From an uncultured Chloroflexota bacterium (GTDB lineage Bacteria; Chloroflexota; Chloroflexia; Chloroflexales; Chloroflexaceae): DNA of 61,623 nucleotides. The notes below the pieces were generated by a model, which saw only the letters and a list, made by a program, of their open reading frames with translations, was not told the DNA's origin and searched no databases. Below, piece after piece: positions 1-8,269 of the stretch. Position 1 is the stretch's first letter. Each line of letters begins with the position of its first letter. The stretch covers positions 1 through 61,623 of the forward strand of contig CAKZKA010000236.1 in NCBI GenBank assembly GCA_937120965.1, in the 5' to 3' direction. Both the position numbers and the translations under genes were made by a program.

Positions 1-40
1 GAGGGAACCGGGCGCCTCCCCGCAGGGAGGGGGTTGGGGA

Positions 41-175
41 ACCCCGGTTTCCCCATATGTTCACCTCAGACGGTCATACGCATGGCGCACAACGCCGCGA
101 TGAACATGGGGTGTCCTTGGGAGGGCACAGCCCTCCCAAACCCTCCCCACCGGCGGGTTGTTTCCTGGGAGGGCG
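41..175. repeat. Dispersed palindromic repeats (composite element)
   Basis: This stretch holds no gene. It contains a degenerate copy of the GGGGAAACC/GGTTTCCCC palindrome near 41-55, then a motif around GCGCACAACGCC (70-110), then a copy of the GGGAGGGC/GCCCTCCC palindrome at about 119-142. The same three modules recur in the same relative order in many other gaps of this window, so they read as one composite interspersed element, here in the minus orientation. Confidence 0.7.
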
Positions 176-232
176 CAGGGGCGCGGCGGCGCCGCGCCCT
201 ACGACGCCCACACCCTCCCGCGCGCGGGCTAG

Positions 233-938
233 GTTCACCTCAGAGTCAGGCACCCCTTGCGCATTCGTTTATTCGTTTCCCATTCGTTGGCCCATTTCCC
301 CTCGGCGTCCCGGGAAGCCTATCGCAGAGCAGGTGAAACCCGTTGAAGGGCTGCGCCCTCCCAAACCCTCCCGCGCGCGAGCTATGTGGCGGGATCACCG
401 CGTTCGTCGTCGCCGACGCCCCAAACCCTCCCGCGCGCGGGCTATGTGCTCACTCGCGGATTTCTACCGGCGTATCCTGCCCCAAACCCTCCCGCGCGCG
501 GGCTAGGTTCACCTCAGAGTCAGGCACCCCTTGCGCATTCGTTTATTCGTTTCCCATTCGTTGGCCCATTTCCCCTCGGCGTCCCGGGAAGCCTATCGCA
601 GAGCAGGTGAAACCCGTTGAAGGGCTGCGCCCTCCCAAACCCTCCCGCGCGCGAGCTATGTGGCGGGATCACCGCGTTCGTCGTCGCCGACGCCCCAAAC
701 CCTCCCGCGCGCGGGCTATGTGCTCACTCGCGGATTTCTACCGGCGTATCCTGCCCCAAACCCTCCCGCGCGCGGGCTCTGTTCACCTCAGAGTCAGGCA
801 CACCTTGCGCATTCGTTTATTCGTTTCCCATTCGTTGGCCCATTTCCCCTCGGCGTCCCGGGCAGCCCATTCCAGAACAGGTGAAAACCCGTTGAAGGGC
901 TTCACCCTCCCAAACCCTCCCGCGCGCGGGCGATGTTC
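233..938. repeat. 274-bp tandem duplication
   Basis: A unit of exactly 274 bp starts at 233, again at 507, and a third time, incomplete and diverged, at 781. Each unit opens with GTTCACCTCAGAGTCAGG and carries several copies of CAAACCCTCCCGCGCGCG. The first two units are almost identical, pointing to recent duplication or gene conversion; the third has scattered substitutions. Short open frames across it (for example 343-1539) are produced by the repeat periodicity and resemble no protein. I see no gene from 1 to about 1255. Confidence 0.9.
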
Positions 939-1040
939 ACCTCAGACGGTCATGCGCATGGCGCACAACGCCAGCATGAAAATAACTATTCCCGGCAGGG
1001 CTGCGCCCTCCCAAACCCTCCCCACCCGATCATCGCTTGC
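939..1040. repeat. Composite dispersed repeat copy
   Basis: Another copy of the composite repeat: the GCGCACAACGCC module (about 955-975), an AT-rich linker, and the CCCTCCCAAACCCTCCCC module (about 1005-1025). It lies between the 274-bp tandem array and the first gene. The following AT-rich stretch (1050-1075, AGGTATAATATG) contains a good -10-like TATAAT but no clear -35, so a promoter for the downstream membrane-protein cluster is possible and not proven. Confidence 0.6.
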
Positions 1041-1255
1041 TTCTCGCGCAATCAGGTATAATATGTATCACACTGGTGGATCGCTCTTGTGGGATGTCTC
1101 AGATGAACCTGACAGGCCAGCCTTCATCTGCACACCTGTCCAACTCTATATCTTCAGGTCGTGTGGAGCCGTGGAGCAACTGTCAGGCCGGGATTGCCCG
1201 GATCTGAAGCATGCCCTCCTGTACTGCGCCCCGCGAGTCTGGAAGTGGAACAGTT

Positions 1256-1660
1256 ATGGCTATGATCGACACCGTGGATCGGTTCTTCGCCCGATTGCTG
1301 CGGGTTCCCCCACCGCCGCAACCGGCCGCCGAAACGCTCGATGCGCCTGTTGCGTGCGAAGTAGACAGCGCCCCGGCCACACGCGCCTTTGGTCTTTCGC
1401 TCTTGATTTCAGGGCTGCGTTGCACGTTGCAGTACATCATTCTACCGGTGGTGCTTCCGCTGATCGGCTTCGCCACCGATCTGGCCCTGCCTCTGGTCAT
1501 CCTGCTCGATCTGGTCGCGCTGACGCTACTGGTGCGTAGCCTGCGCTACTTCTGGGCTGTCCGCCATCCCCGGCGCTTCGACATGCTGCCCCTCTCGGCG
1601 GTGATCTTGTTGATTATTCTGCTCTCACTGGGCTTCGATCTGTGGAGGCTCGTCGCGTGA
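1256..1660 (+). CDS. Small membrane protein of unknown function
   Basis: A 134-residue protein that I do not recognise. After a polar, proline-rich N-terminal stretch of about 50 residues it has hydrophobic segments at roughly 50-80, 80-95 and 112-130, so two or three membrane helices are likely. I chose the ATG at 1256; an upstream ATG at 1211 would add 15 residues of low-complexity sequence. Its stop overlaps the GTG start of the next, decayed reading frame (GTGA at 1657-1660), so the two were probably translated together. The partner is a pseudogene here, so this gene may be on its way out too. Confidence 0.6.
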   Translation: MAMIDTVDRFFARLLRVPPPPQPAAETLDAPVACEVDSAPATRAFGLSLLISGLRCTLQYIILPVVLPLIGFATDLALPLVILLDLVALTLLVRSLRYFWAVRHPRRFDMLPLSAVILLIILLSLGFDLWRLVA

Positions 1661-2186
1661 TCGCGTGGCTCACCGCGGCGCTGTCGCTGGTTGCCGGGTG
1701 GGCCACACTGGCGCGCCTGCACCTCGGCATCGCCAACGATTCCGGCTCGCCCGATCCCGCAGCGCCCTTCTTCGTCAGCGACCCTTCTCTAGCACAGGCG
1801 CTCTACGGACGGCTGAACCATGCCCATCCCGCCGATTATTACGCTTTCGACGGGCGCGCTGGCGAAGGGGTGCGCGCCCTGCTCCTCGTTCCCGCGCGCG
1901 ACTACTAGGCCGGTTTCCGCGTCTATTTCACCCTGACCGGCCCCGGCTTGCCGCCAGAGGGTCTGACACCGCCGCCAACCGCTACGCCTCTGACCATTAT
2001 GGGCCGCGACTATACCGGCTGGTGCAGAGCCACGTTCCGCCCCTGCCCGCCAATGGCGCCTATCGCATCGCCGTGCGCTGCAATGCTGGCGCCGGGGCGT
2101 ATTGTCTCTGTCTGGGCACCCGCGAAGAGCGGTAGGCCGATGCCGCTATGCGCGCGCGCATCGATCGCTTGCTCGACGGCCCGTGA
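1657..2186 (+). pseudogene. Decayed secreted protein gene with two in-frame TAG codons and a frameshift
   Basis: The frame opens at a GTG (1657) with a GGAGG ribosome site at 1644-1648 and encodes a hydrophobic export signal (first ~20 residues), then a plausible extracellular domain. It stops at TAG 1906-1908, yet protein-like sequence (FRVYFTLTGPGLPPEG) continues in the same frame. Near 2000 the sensible frame shifts by one register (NGAYRIAVRCNAGAGAYC), reaches a second TAG at 2133-2135, and continues (DAAMRARIDRLLDGP) to a TGA at 2184-2186. The middle looks like a beta-rich pre-peptidase-type domain, but that is a weak impression. Both TAGs sit where CAG (Gln) would fit. Sequencing error could explain one lesion, hardly three. 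Confidence 0.6.
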
Positions 2187-2466
2187 ACCTGTTGCCCCGG
2201 GCCGCGCCCCTGCTCCGAAACCCTCCCCTCAGGCAGGGCCTGAAAAAACCCGCTTGCCCCGTCCCCCCACCGCGTCGCGCTTCACGCTCTCCATGCCTCC
2301 CCCTGCCAGCTATGCCACCACTTCGCCAGATCTCCATGGCTGTGCTGTCCATTTACTGGCAGGCAACTCCGGGTACGTAGAAGTATGCTATGTACGCACC
2401 GTCGCGCGCATCGCACCACCGGCCGCACCATCGCAGGCCACCCGTGTATCGAGAAGGAGGCCACCA

Positions 2467-2712
2467 GTGTACCCTTCCAACGTCTCCCTCAGCGATCTGC
2501 TCCTGGCCGCCCTGGACGCAGTTCTGACGCCTCTCGGCTTGCTGTTGCTCGGCGCATTGCTGTTCCTCCTGCTGCGCCCGGCGCGCCGCTCCGCGCCGAC
2601 GGTCGTGTACGTGCCGATAGAGACCGAGCGCGAAGAGGCGCGCGGCAGCGGCTGTCTGCCCCTGCTGGTGTTCGCCCTGCTGCTGATGCTCGCCCTGGCG
2701 CTGTTGGGGTAG
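2467..2712 (+). CDS. Small two-helix membrane protein
   Basis: An 81-residue protein of unknown function starting at GTG 2467. The start is decided by an excellent Shine-Dalgarno, AAGGAGG at 2454-2460, six bases upstream; a longer reading of the same frame from 1948 runs through the pseudogene and is not protein-like there. Hydrophobic helices span about residues 8-32 and 60-81, joined by a charged loop (VYVPIETEREEARG). The architecture suggests both ends lie in or near the membrane with a short cytoplasmic loop. It sits between the decayed gene and the Nudix-dnaG pair, and nothing in the context gives a job. Confidence 0.6.
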   Translation: MYPSNVSLSDLLLAALDAVLTPLGLLLLGALLFLLLRPARRSAPTVVYVPIETEREEARGSGCLPLLVFALLLMLALALLG

Positions 2713-2935
2713 AATAACACTACGGCAAGACTGCGCCATTTGCCGGGGCGCGGAGCGGCCTGGCCCCTGTGAACGGCCCGAATGCCCGGGCCTGCGGCCC
2801 CTGTAACCGCTGCCGCAACGAAGTTGTAGCGACACCCACGCGGCTTGCGCCGCACAACGATACGCTGTAACGAGGGTTCCCGGGCGGGCTGCGCCCGCCC
2901 ACATTTACCCGACTGCGTCAAAAGGAGTCCGTGCG

Positions 2936-3964
2936 ATGTCACTCGTTAGCTCTGTCGCCACGAAGCGCCGGGCGCTCGCATGCACCCTGCTCGACCGGCT
3001 TGCAGCCGCCGCACCCACCGAGAGCGGCGCGCCCGGCCGGCTGGTCTACCTCGAAGAGAGCGTCGAGCGCGACTATCTGCTCGGTATCCTCGACGCGCTG
3101 ACGTTTCTCGGCGCGCTGCGCCAGACCGCCGATGGCTTCGGCGCCACTGTGGTCTCGCCACAAGCGGGCTGGACCCTGCGGCTGTTAAGCGATCTGCTCG
3201 ATAGCGGCGCGCCGCTCATCGCCGACTGGCAGAGCCCCGGTGTTACCCCATGCCAGCTCTTCCAGCGCCCCGGCGACCTGCTGGCGGCGCTGGAGGCGCG
3301 CCGGCGCGAGGTGTTGCCCCGGGCAGCACCCGTGCGCGAGGTCGAGGCCGCCGTCGGGCTGATCTCCCAATCTGAAGGTCACGACGACCTGCGCTTCTTG
3401 CTGGCCTTCGATGCCGACGCGGGCGCCTGGCAACTGCCCGGTGGCCGGCGCGACTGCAACGACCCCAACGTTGAGGCCACGCTGCTGCGCGAGTTGCGTG
3501 AAGAACTCGGCCTGCCACGGACCAGGGTTCCCGACGATCTCTCCCTGCGCCCCCTGCCCCCCCTGATCGCCGTCCGTGACTCGCCAACTTACGGTGTGTG
3601 CACCCGCACCCGCTTCTACCCCTTCGCGGTCACACTGCGCCACGGGGTGCCGGCAGGCGCGAGCCTGCGCTGGTTTGGCGCAACCGAACTGCGCGCCGGG
3701 CGCAGTTCCGACGGCCAGCGGATCGATGCCGGCCCGCTGCTTTATTTGCTGGAACGGGCCGATCTCGATCTGGGCGAAACACCCTTCGCCCCAACCGCTT
3801 TAAGAGCGGATAGAACATCCGAGCCAACGCAGTTTGTACCCCATTGGAACGCCCCCGCGCACGACTCTGGTCTCCCCCGGCGTCCATATGTTCTGTCCGC
3901 CCCTGAAGCCCCAACCGCGGGGCAGGCCCTATGCGGTGAGGGCACGGCCCTCCAATCGGTATGA
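2936..3964 (+). CDS. Nudix-domain protein coupled to dnaG
   Basis: A 342-residue protein. Residues about 135-270 form a Nudix hydrolase domain whose signature ends RELREELGL, matching the REUxEExGU core that binds the catalytic metal. The upstream half of the box is imperfect (GGRRDCND, one residue longer than usual and with Asp where Glu is expected), so activity on a nucleoside diphosphate-linked substrate is likely but specificity is unknown. The N-terminal 130 residues look like a separate helical domain I cannot name, and the last 50 are proline-rich and probably disordered. The start has a clear AAAGGAG site. Its TGA overlaps the dnaG ATG (ATGA, 3961-3964), implying coupled translation. 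Confidence 0.8.
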   Translation: MSLVSSVATKRRALACTLLDRLAAAAPTESGAPGRLVYLEESVERDYLLGILDALTFLGALRQTADGFGATVVSPQAGWTLRLLSDLLDSGAPLIADWQSPGVTPCQLFQRPGDLLAALEARRREVLPRAAPVREVEAAVGLISQSEGHDDLRFLLAFDADAGAWQLPGGRRDCNDPNVEATLLRELREELGLPRTRVPDDLSLRPLPPLIAVRDSPTYGVCTRTRFYPFAVTLRHGVPAGASLRWFGATELRAGRSSDGQRIDAGPLLYLLERADLDLGETPFAPTALRADRTSEPTQFVPHWNAPAHDSGLPRRPYVLSAPEAPTAGQALCGEGTALQSV

Positions 3965-5985
3965 ACCAGATCGACGACGTTCGTAACCGTACCGACATCG
4001 TAGAACTGATCACTTCCCTGGGCGTGACCCTGCGCCGCACGGGCCGCAGCTACGTGGGCTTCTGTCCCTTCCACCCCAACACGCGCACCCCGGCTTTCAC
4101 CGTCTACCCCGACACCCAGAGTTTCTACTGTTTTGGCTGCCACGCCTCGGGCACGGCCTTCGACTTCGTGATGCGCAGGCAGGGCCTCGATTTTCGCGGC
4201 GCCCTGGAGTTCCTCGCCGCCCGCGCAGGTGTCACCCTCGCCCCACGAAGCGACAGCGAGCGCCAGGAGGACGCCCGCCGCGCCCGTCTGCTCGAACTCA
4301 ACACCCTGGCTGCGCGGGTCTTCAACCACGTGCTGGTGACTACCCGCCGCGGCGAACCGGGTCGCGCCTACGTCGAGCGGCGCCAGGTCAGCCCGGAGAT
4401 GGTCGAAGCGTTCCAGCTCGGCTACGCCCCCGATGAGTGGCACTTTCTGCTCGAGTACCTGACCACAAAGAAGGGCTTCACCCCCGAAGAGGTCGAAGCC
4501 GCCGGCCTGGCCGTGCGCCACGAGAGCGGGCGGATCTACGACCGCTTTCGCGGTCGCCTGATCTTCCCCATCCGCAACGCTCGGGGCGAGACCGTCGGTT
4601 TTGGCGGGCGGATCATTGGCGACGGACAGCCAAAGTACCTCAACACCCCCGAAACCCTGGTTTACAAAAAGGGCGAGTTGCTCTACGGCCTCGATCTGGC
4701 TCGCGAGACCATTCGCGCCGAGGATCGCACGATCGTCGTCGAGGGCTACCTCGACGTGATTACCGCCCACCAGCATGGCTTTCGCAACGTGGTCGCCCCA
4801 CTGGGCACCGCCCTGACCCGCAGCCACGTCGCGCTGCTGAAGCGCCTCTCACACAACGTCTTGCTGGCCCTCGACGCCGACGCCGCCGGGCAGCGCGCCA
4901 CGCTCAAGGGCCTCGACGCCCTGCGCGAGAGCGCCGAAGCCGACGGGCGGCTGGTCGTCACCGCCCAGGGCGTCGTGCGCCTGGAGAGCGACGTCGCCCT
5001 GCGCATCATCCGCATGCCCGAGGGCCGCGACCCCGACGAGGTGATCCGCGCCGATCCGGAACTCTGGCGGCGCCTGGTTGCCGAGGCCGTGCCGGTCATG
5101 GAGTTCTACCTCAGCGCCTGCACCGCCGGCCTTGACCTCAGCCGCCCCGAGGACCAGCGCCTGGCCCTCGACCGGCTGTTGCCCCTGCTGGCCGAACTCG
5201 ACTCCACTCAGCAGCGGGTCTACGTGCTGCGCCTCGAACAGGTGATCGGCATCCGCGCCGAGCTGATCCTCGATCTGCTGGGCGGCGGCCCATCTGCGCG
5301 TCGGCCGGCCCTCCGCGACGGCAAGGCGCGCTCCCGGCGCGGCGAAAGTCGCCCCTTCCCCACCCCGCCGCCCCCGCCGGACGAGGCGCCCCACCCCGCC
5401 GAGACCGGCGAGGCCCCCTCCGCTTCTGCGCGTCCCCCTACCGATCCCCGGCGCGGCACCGAAGCCTACCTGCTGGCCCTGGCCCTCTACCACCCCAGCG
5501 TGGACGCCGCAGTCGAAGCCTTTCTCGAAGCCGGTCTGGCGCGCCATCCCCCGGTGCGGGATCTCTTCGGGGGCGGCCTGGAAGATCTGTTAGAAGAGCC
5601 GTTACATCGGGAACTCTGGCGCCACTTCACTACCCTACCACCAGCCTGGCGCCCGTCCACCCCGGAGGATCTGCGGACGTGGGCCGAGGGGCAGGAAGAA
5701 CTGTTCCGCGAAACGGCGCTGCGCCTGATCACCCTGGCCGAACAGCGCCCCCTGGCGCTGCGCTACCGCCACGAGGCCGAGGCATGCGCCCGCAAGTTGC
5801 GCCTGGCCCAGATCGAGGCGCGCCTCAACCAGCTCAAGGACCGCGAGCACAGCGTTGAGGACGCCGCAGAATTCGAGCGCATCGCGCGCCTGCAAGCCGA
5901 TGTTGCCCTCTACCGCGCCACCGTCCAGCGCCCGCGGCGCAGCAGCACCTTCCCCGACGCCCGCGACACCCTCGGGCAAGAGTAG
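3961..5985 (+). CDS. dnaG: DNA primase
   Basis: DnaG makes the RNA primers for Okazaki fragments and leading-strand initiation and is recruited by the DnaB helicase. The 674-residue product shows the CHC2 zinc finger (Cys35, His38, Cys57, Cys60), the catalytic core, and a Toprim fold with the EGYLDV motif starting near residue 261 and the acidic LDADAAG near 304. A proline-rich low-complexity linker at about 440-490 leads to the C-terminal helicase-interaction region (about 495-650). The length is slightly above the usual 580-650 because of that linker. The usual neighbours rpoD and rpsU are absent; instead it is coupled to an upstream Nudix gene. Confidence 0.97.
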   Translation: MNQIDDVRNRTDIVELITSLGVTLRRTGRSYVGFCPFHPNTRTPAFTVYPDTQSFYCFGCHASGTAFDFVMRRQGLDFRGALEFLAARAGVTLAPRSDSERQEDARRARLLELNTLAARVFNHVLVTTRRGEPGRAYVERRQVSPEMVEAFQLGYAPDEWHFLLEYLTTKKGFTPEEVEAAGLAVRHESGRIYDRFRGRLIFPIRNARGETVGFGGRIIGDGQPKYLNTPETLVYKKGELLYGLDLARETIRAEDRTIVVEGYLDVITAHQHGFRNVVAPLGTALTRSHVALLKRLSHNVLLALDADAAGQRATLKGLDALRESAEADGRLVVTAQGVVRLESDVALRIIRMPEGRDPDEVIRADPELWRRLVAEAVPVMEFYLSACTAGLDLSRPEDQRLALDRLLPLLAELDSTQQRVYVLRLEQVIGIRAELILDLLGGGPSARRPALRDGKARSRRGESRPFPTPPPPPDEAPHPAETGEAPSASARPPTDPRRGTEAYLLALALYHPSVDAAVEAFLEAGLARHPPVRDLFGGGLEDLLEEPLHRELWRHFTTLPPAWRPSTPEDLRTWAEGQEELFRETALRLITLAEQRPLALRYRHEAEACARKLRLAQIEARLNQLKDREHSVEDAAEFERIARLQADVALYRATVQRPRRSSTFPDARDTLGQE

Positions 5986-5988
5986 AGG

Positions 5989-6098
5989 CGCAGCGGCGCT
6001 GCGCCTCCACCGCAGCGGCGCTGCGCCTCCACCGCAGCGGCGCTGCGCCTCTACCGCAGCGGCGCTGCGCCTCTACCGCAGCGGCGCTGCGCCTCCAC
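5989..6098. repeat. Five tandem 22-bp hairpin repeats after dnaG
   Basis: Five head-to-tail copies of a 22-bp unit, CGCAGCGGCGCTGCGCCTCC plus AC, begin four bases after the dnaG stop. Each unit contains an inverted repeat, CGCAGC-GGC-GCTGCG, and the first is extended to a 9-bp stem by the preceding AGG. There is one variable position (C or T) per unit. Placed directly behind a gene, the array could fold into serial hairpins that slow polymerase or protect the 3' end of the dnaG message, but there is no T tract. It may equally be a slippage-prone neutral minisatellite. Confidence 0.9.
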
Positions 6099-6138
6099 CA
6101 CGGGGCTACGCCTTCCCCAACCCTTCAGGGAGGGGTAC

Positions 6139-6201
6139 GGGGAAACCCGGTTTCCCCGTATGTTCACATCACGGAGGGGTATGGGGAAACCCGGTTTCCC
6201 C
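6139..6201. repeat. Two 19-bp GGGGAAACC palindromes
   Basis: Two perfect palindromes, GGGGAAACCCGGTTTCCCC, at 6139-6157 and 6183-6201, lie between the convergent ends of dnaG and the next minus-strand gene. This is the most frequent dispersed palindrome of the window. The position between convergent genes would suit a bidirectional transcription stop, though the stems are not followed by T runs. Confidence 0.85.
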
Positions 6202-6206
6202 GTCAC

Positions 6207-7589
6207 TCACACCAGCGCCGCTTCCGCCAGCCGCAGCGCCATCTTCAGGTAGAAGGGCAGCATCAACTCCATCTCCCACTTCAGCTCGATATTAGGCAGC
6301 ACCACGCCGTAGTATGTGGTGGCATGGTGCAGGGCGGCCAGCGGCTGGGCCAGTTCAAAGGCCGCCACCAGGTCGCCCGCAGGCAACAGCGCCGCCCAGG
6401 GACGCAGGTAGGCATCGCGCAGACGCTCGCGCACACCTGCCAGATGGGGAAAGAAGTCCTCGATCTCCACCAGGAAGAGCAGCAGGCTGAAGAAGGGGTG
6501 ACTGATCGAGCTATCCGACCAATCGAGGAAGGCAAAGCCGGCCCGGGTAACCACCACCTGGCCGGCCCAGAAGTCGCCGTGCTCCAGGGCCGCCGGCAGC
6601 TTGTAGGCAGCCAGGCGCTCGATCAGATCCTCGAGGCGCGCCGCAAGGCCGTGCAACCGGCGCCGCTCATCCGCCGAGAGACCGGCAGGACTGGCGGGCA
6701 TACCCGCGTCAGGGTCGGCCAGCAACGGCGCCAGGCGCGCTGCAAGTGTCGCCAGGGGGCGCTCGGGCACCCCGGCGGCGCGGAGGGCCGGCAGGTGGGC
6801 GACGCTGGCGATCTGCACCTCGGCGAAGGCCGCCAGGGCCTCTTCCCAGAGCTCTACATCGTCGCAGCGTGTATCGAGGGTCGGCCCCTGCAGTTCACGC
6901 ATGAGCAGCCAACCCCGGGCAGGATCCACCGCCACCGGCCGGGGAAAGCGGGCAGGATCGGCGGCAGCCAGGGCGGCCGTCAGCGCCGGCTCGTGGGCGA
7001 AGATCGGCGGCACGGCCTTCAGATAGACCGGGCCTTCCGCGGTTGGCAGGCGTAGAATGGCCGAGCGCTGCCACGAGCGCAACTGCTCTGCCGGACCCGT
7101 TGGCGGCATCCCGGCGAGGCTCAACTGCTCGACAGCCCAGCGGATCGCCGCCTCGTGCCAGCCCGGCAGGTACCAGGGCGCCCGTTGCCGCGGCGCGCCA
7201 GCGTACCAGGCGAACCATTCGGCCAGGGGGCGACGATGACCCTCCACCTCCAGCGGCAGAACACCGACCTCCTCACGGGCCACCCAGCGTCCCCCCGGCG
7301 GCGGACGCCAGAAAGGGTCGCGCGGCACTGCCGCGTAGAGCTTCGAGACCAGCTCCGCCTCACGTTGATAGTCAATCGCCAGGCAGCGCAGCGTGGTCGC
7401 GGCGACGCCCAGCACCTCACGCAGCCCCTGGTTGACATGGGCCACCTCCTGCCAGACACGACGCTCGCCCTGGGCAAAGTACGGCAAGCGCCAGCCATCC
7501 ACCCCCGGCAGGAGAAGCAGGCGGTCCTCACGGGGGTGAATGACCGCCACATGGTACTCGTAGCGTAGCGGTAGCGCGCGTGTGGGCAT
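6207..7589 (-). CDS. Nudix-like domain fused to an aminoglycoside-phosphotransferase-fold kinase
   Basis: A 460-residue protein. Its C-terminal half has the APH/choline-kinase fold: the catalytic loop HGDFWAGQ at 337-344 and the metal-binding LDWSD at 355-359, with an N-lobe around 190-270. The usual HxDxxxxN ends in Gln344 instead of Asn, which normally helps hold a metal, so kinase activity is uncertain. The first 150 residues (YEYHVAVIHPREDRLLLLPG and WRLPYF) resemble a degenerate Nudix domain lacking the REUxEE core. I took the ATG at 7589; a longer frame to 7814 has no homologous character. Substrate unknown; the fold alone should not be read as drug resistance. Confidence 0.7.
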   Translation of the reverse strand: MPTRALPLRYEYHVAVIHPREDRLLLLPGVDGWRLPYFAQGERRVWQEVAHVNQGLREVLGVAATTLRCLAIDYQREAELVSKLYAAVPRDPFWRPPPGGRWVAREEVGVLPLEVEGHRRPLAEWFAWYAGAPRQRAPWYLPGWHEAAIRWAVEQLSLAGMPPTGPAEQLRSWQRSAILRLPTAEGPVYLKAVPPIFAHEPALTAALAAADPARFPRPVAVDPARGWLLMRELQGPTLDTRCDDVELWEEALAAFAEVQIASVAHLPALRAAGVPERPLATLAARLAPLLADPDAGMPASPAGLSADERRRLHGLAARLEDLIERLAAYKLPAALEHGDFWAGQVVVTRAGFAFLDWSDSSISHPFFSLLLFLVEIEDFFPHLAGVRERLRDAYLRPWAALLPAGDLVAAFELAQPLAALHHATTYYGVVLPNIELKWEMELMLPFYLKMALRLAEAALV

Positions 7590-7822
7590 ACCAGTCGTCG
7601 TATCAGCGCAAATAACCCCTGGCCCTGCCTGGCTGCGCGGGCCTCCGGCCCGTGTGCGTACTGCCGAGACGCCTGCGCCCCCGAACCACAGGCCGTTAAC
7701 CCGGGACCTGTTTGCGCTACGGTCGCCCTCAGCCCTCCCGGGCATCCCGCCGCGCGATTGCGGCCCCACAGAACCGGCTCGGCTTAACGCTGATATGGTA
7801 CCATACACCTGCAACGGTCAGC

Positions 7823-7868
7823 GTTCGCGGGCAGCTTGCCCGCGCTCCCAGGAGAAGTGTGAACACTT
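7823..7868. mobile_element. Fragment of the GTGTTCACA inverted-repeat element
   Basis: A half copy of the ~112-bp element described at 34555 and 12660. It keeps the GCGGGCAGCTTGCCCGCGC hairpin, the CTCCCAGGAGAAG segment and the terminal TGTGAACAC, but lacks the other end. The rest of 7590-7880 contains no gene that I can support. Confidence 0.65.
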
Positions 7869-7884
7869 ACCGCGCTCCAATGGT

Positions 7885-7913
7885 TTGCGCCCCGCCCGTC
7901 AACGTGGTACAAT
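7885..7913 (+). promoter_or_regulatory. Promoter of tRNA-Ser
   Basis: A -35 element TTGCGC (7885-7890) and a -10 element TACAAT (7908-7913) are separated by exactly 17 bases, with predicted initiation a few bases before the tRNA at 7924. Housekeeping sigma recognition is inferred from this match. Confidence 0.7.
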
Positions 7914-7923
7914 CCCGACCAGA

Positions 7924-8015
7924 GGGCAGGTCGCATAGTCTGGTCTAGTGCGCGGCACTGGAAATGCCGTACAGCGGCAACGCTGTCGAGGGTTCGAATC
8001 CCTCCCTGCCCGCCA
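7924..8015 (+). tRNA. tRNA-Ser(GGA)
   Basis: The acceptor arm GGGCAGG (7924-7930) pairs with CCTGCCC (8005-8011), followed by discriminator G (8012) and an encoded CCA (8013-8015). The anticodon stem CGGCA/TGCCG encloses the loop CTGGAAA, giving anticodon GGA at 7960-7962, which reads UCC and UCU. A long variable arm (ACAGCGGCAACGCTGT) is diagnostic of serine tRNAs, and the T arm is GAGGG-TTCGAAT-CCCTC. It has its own promoter and terminator. Confidence 0.95.
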
Positions 8016-8027
8016 TCGCTTGAACAG

Positions 8028-8062
8028 ATCCCCTACCAGCAAGGGTATGGGGGTATTTTTTT
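8028..8062 (+). terminator. Intrinsic terminator of tRNA-Ser
   Basis: An imperfect stem (CCCCTACC with GGGTATGGGG) is followed by TATTTTTTT. It begins 13 bases after the encoded CCA and fits a rho-independent stop for the tRNA transcript. Confidence 0.7.
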
Positions 8063-8083
8063 GCGCTTCTGAGGTGAAAATAT

Positions 8084-8171
8084 GGGGAAACCAGGTTTCC
8101 CCATCCCCCTGCCTGTGGGGGTGCGAGCCGCTCCCAACAGCAGTTGGGACATGGGGAAACCAGGTTTCCCC
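8084..8171. repeat. Two GGGGAAACC palindromes
   Basis: Palindromes at 8084-8102 and 8153-8171, each GGGGAAACCAGGTTTCCCC, separated by 50 bp of GC-rich sequence. They lie between the tRNA terminator and the end of the GAF-domain gene. Confidence 0.85.
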
Positions 8172-8269
8172 ACACCCCTCCCAGCGGGGAGGGTTTGGGC
8201 ATCGCGGCGCGGCGGTGCTACGCCTCGGCGTTGTTCATTCTGTGGCATGCGGCGATGCCACACAGACAT

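Noticed and set aside
343-1539. Long plus-strand open frame of nearly 400 codons across the start of the window
   Set aside because: It is created by the 274-bp tandem repeats and runs into another frame of the real membrane-protein gene; its sequence is low-complexity and repeats itself.
1906-1908. Recoding of TAG as an amino acid
   Set aside because: TAG ends dnaG, tuf and rplQ normally, and a frameshift in the same gene points to decay.
6207-7589. Aminoglycoside resistance gene
   Set aside because: The fold is shared by many kinases, the catalytic loop is altered, and there is no mobile or resistance context.
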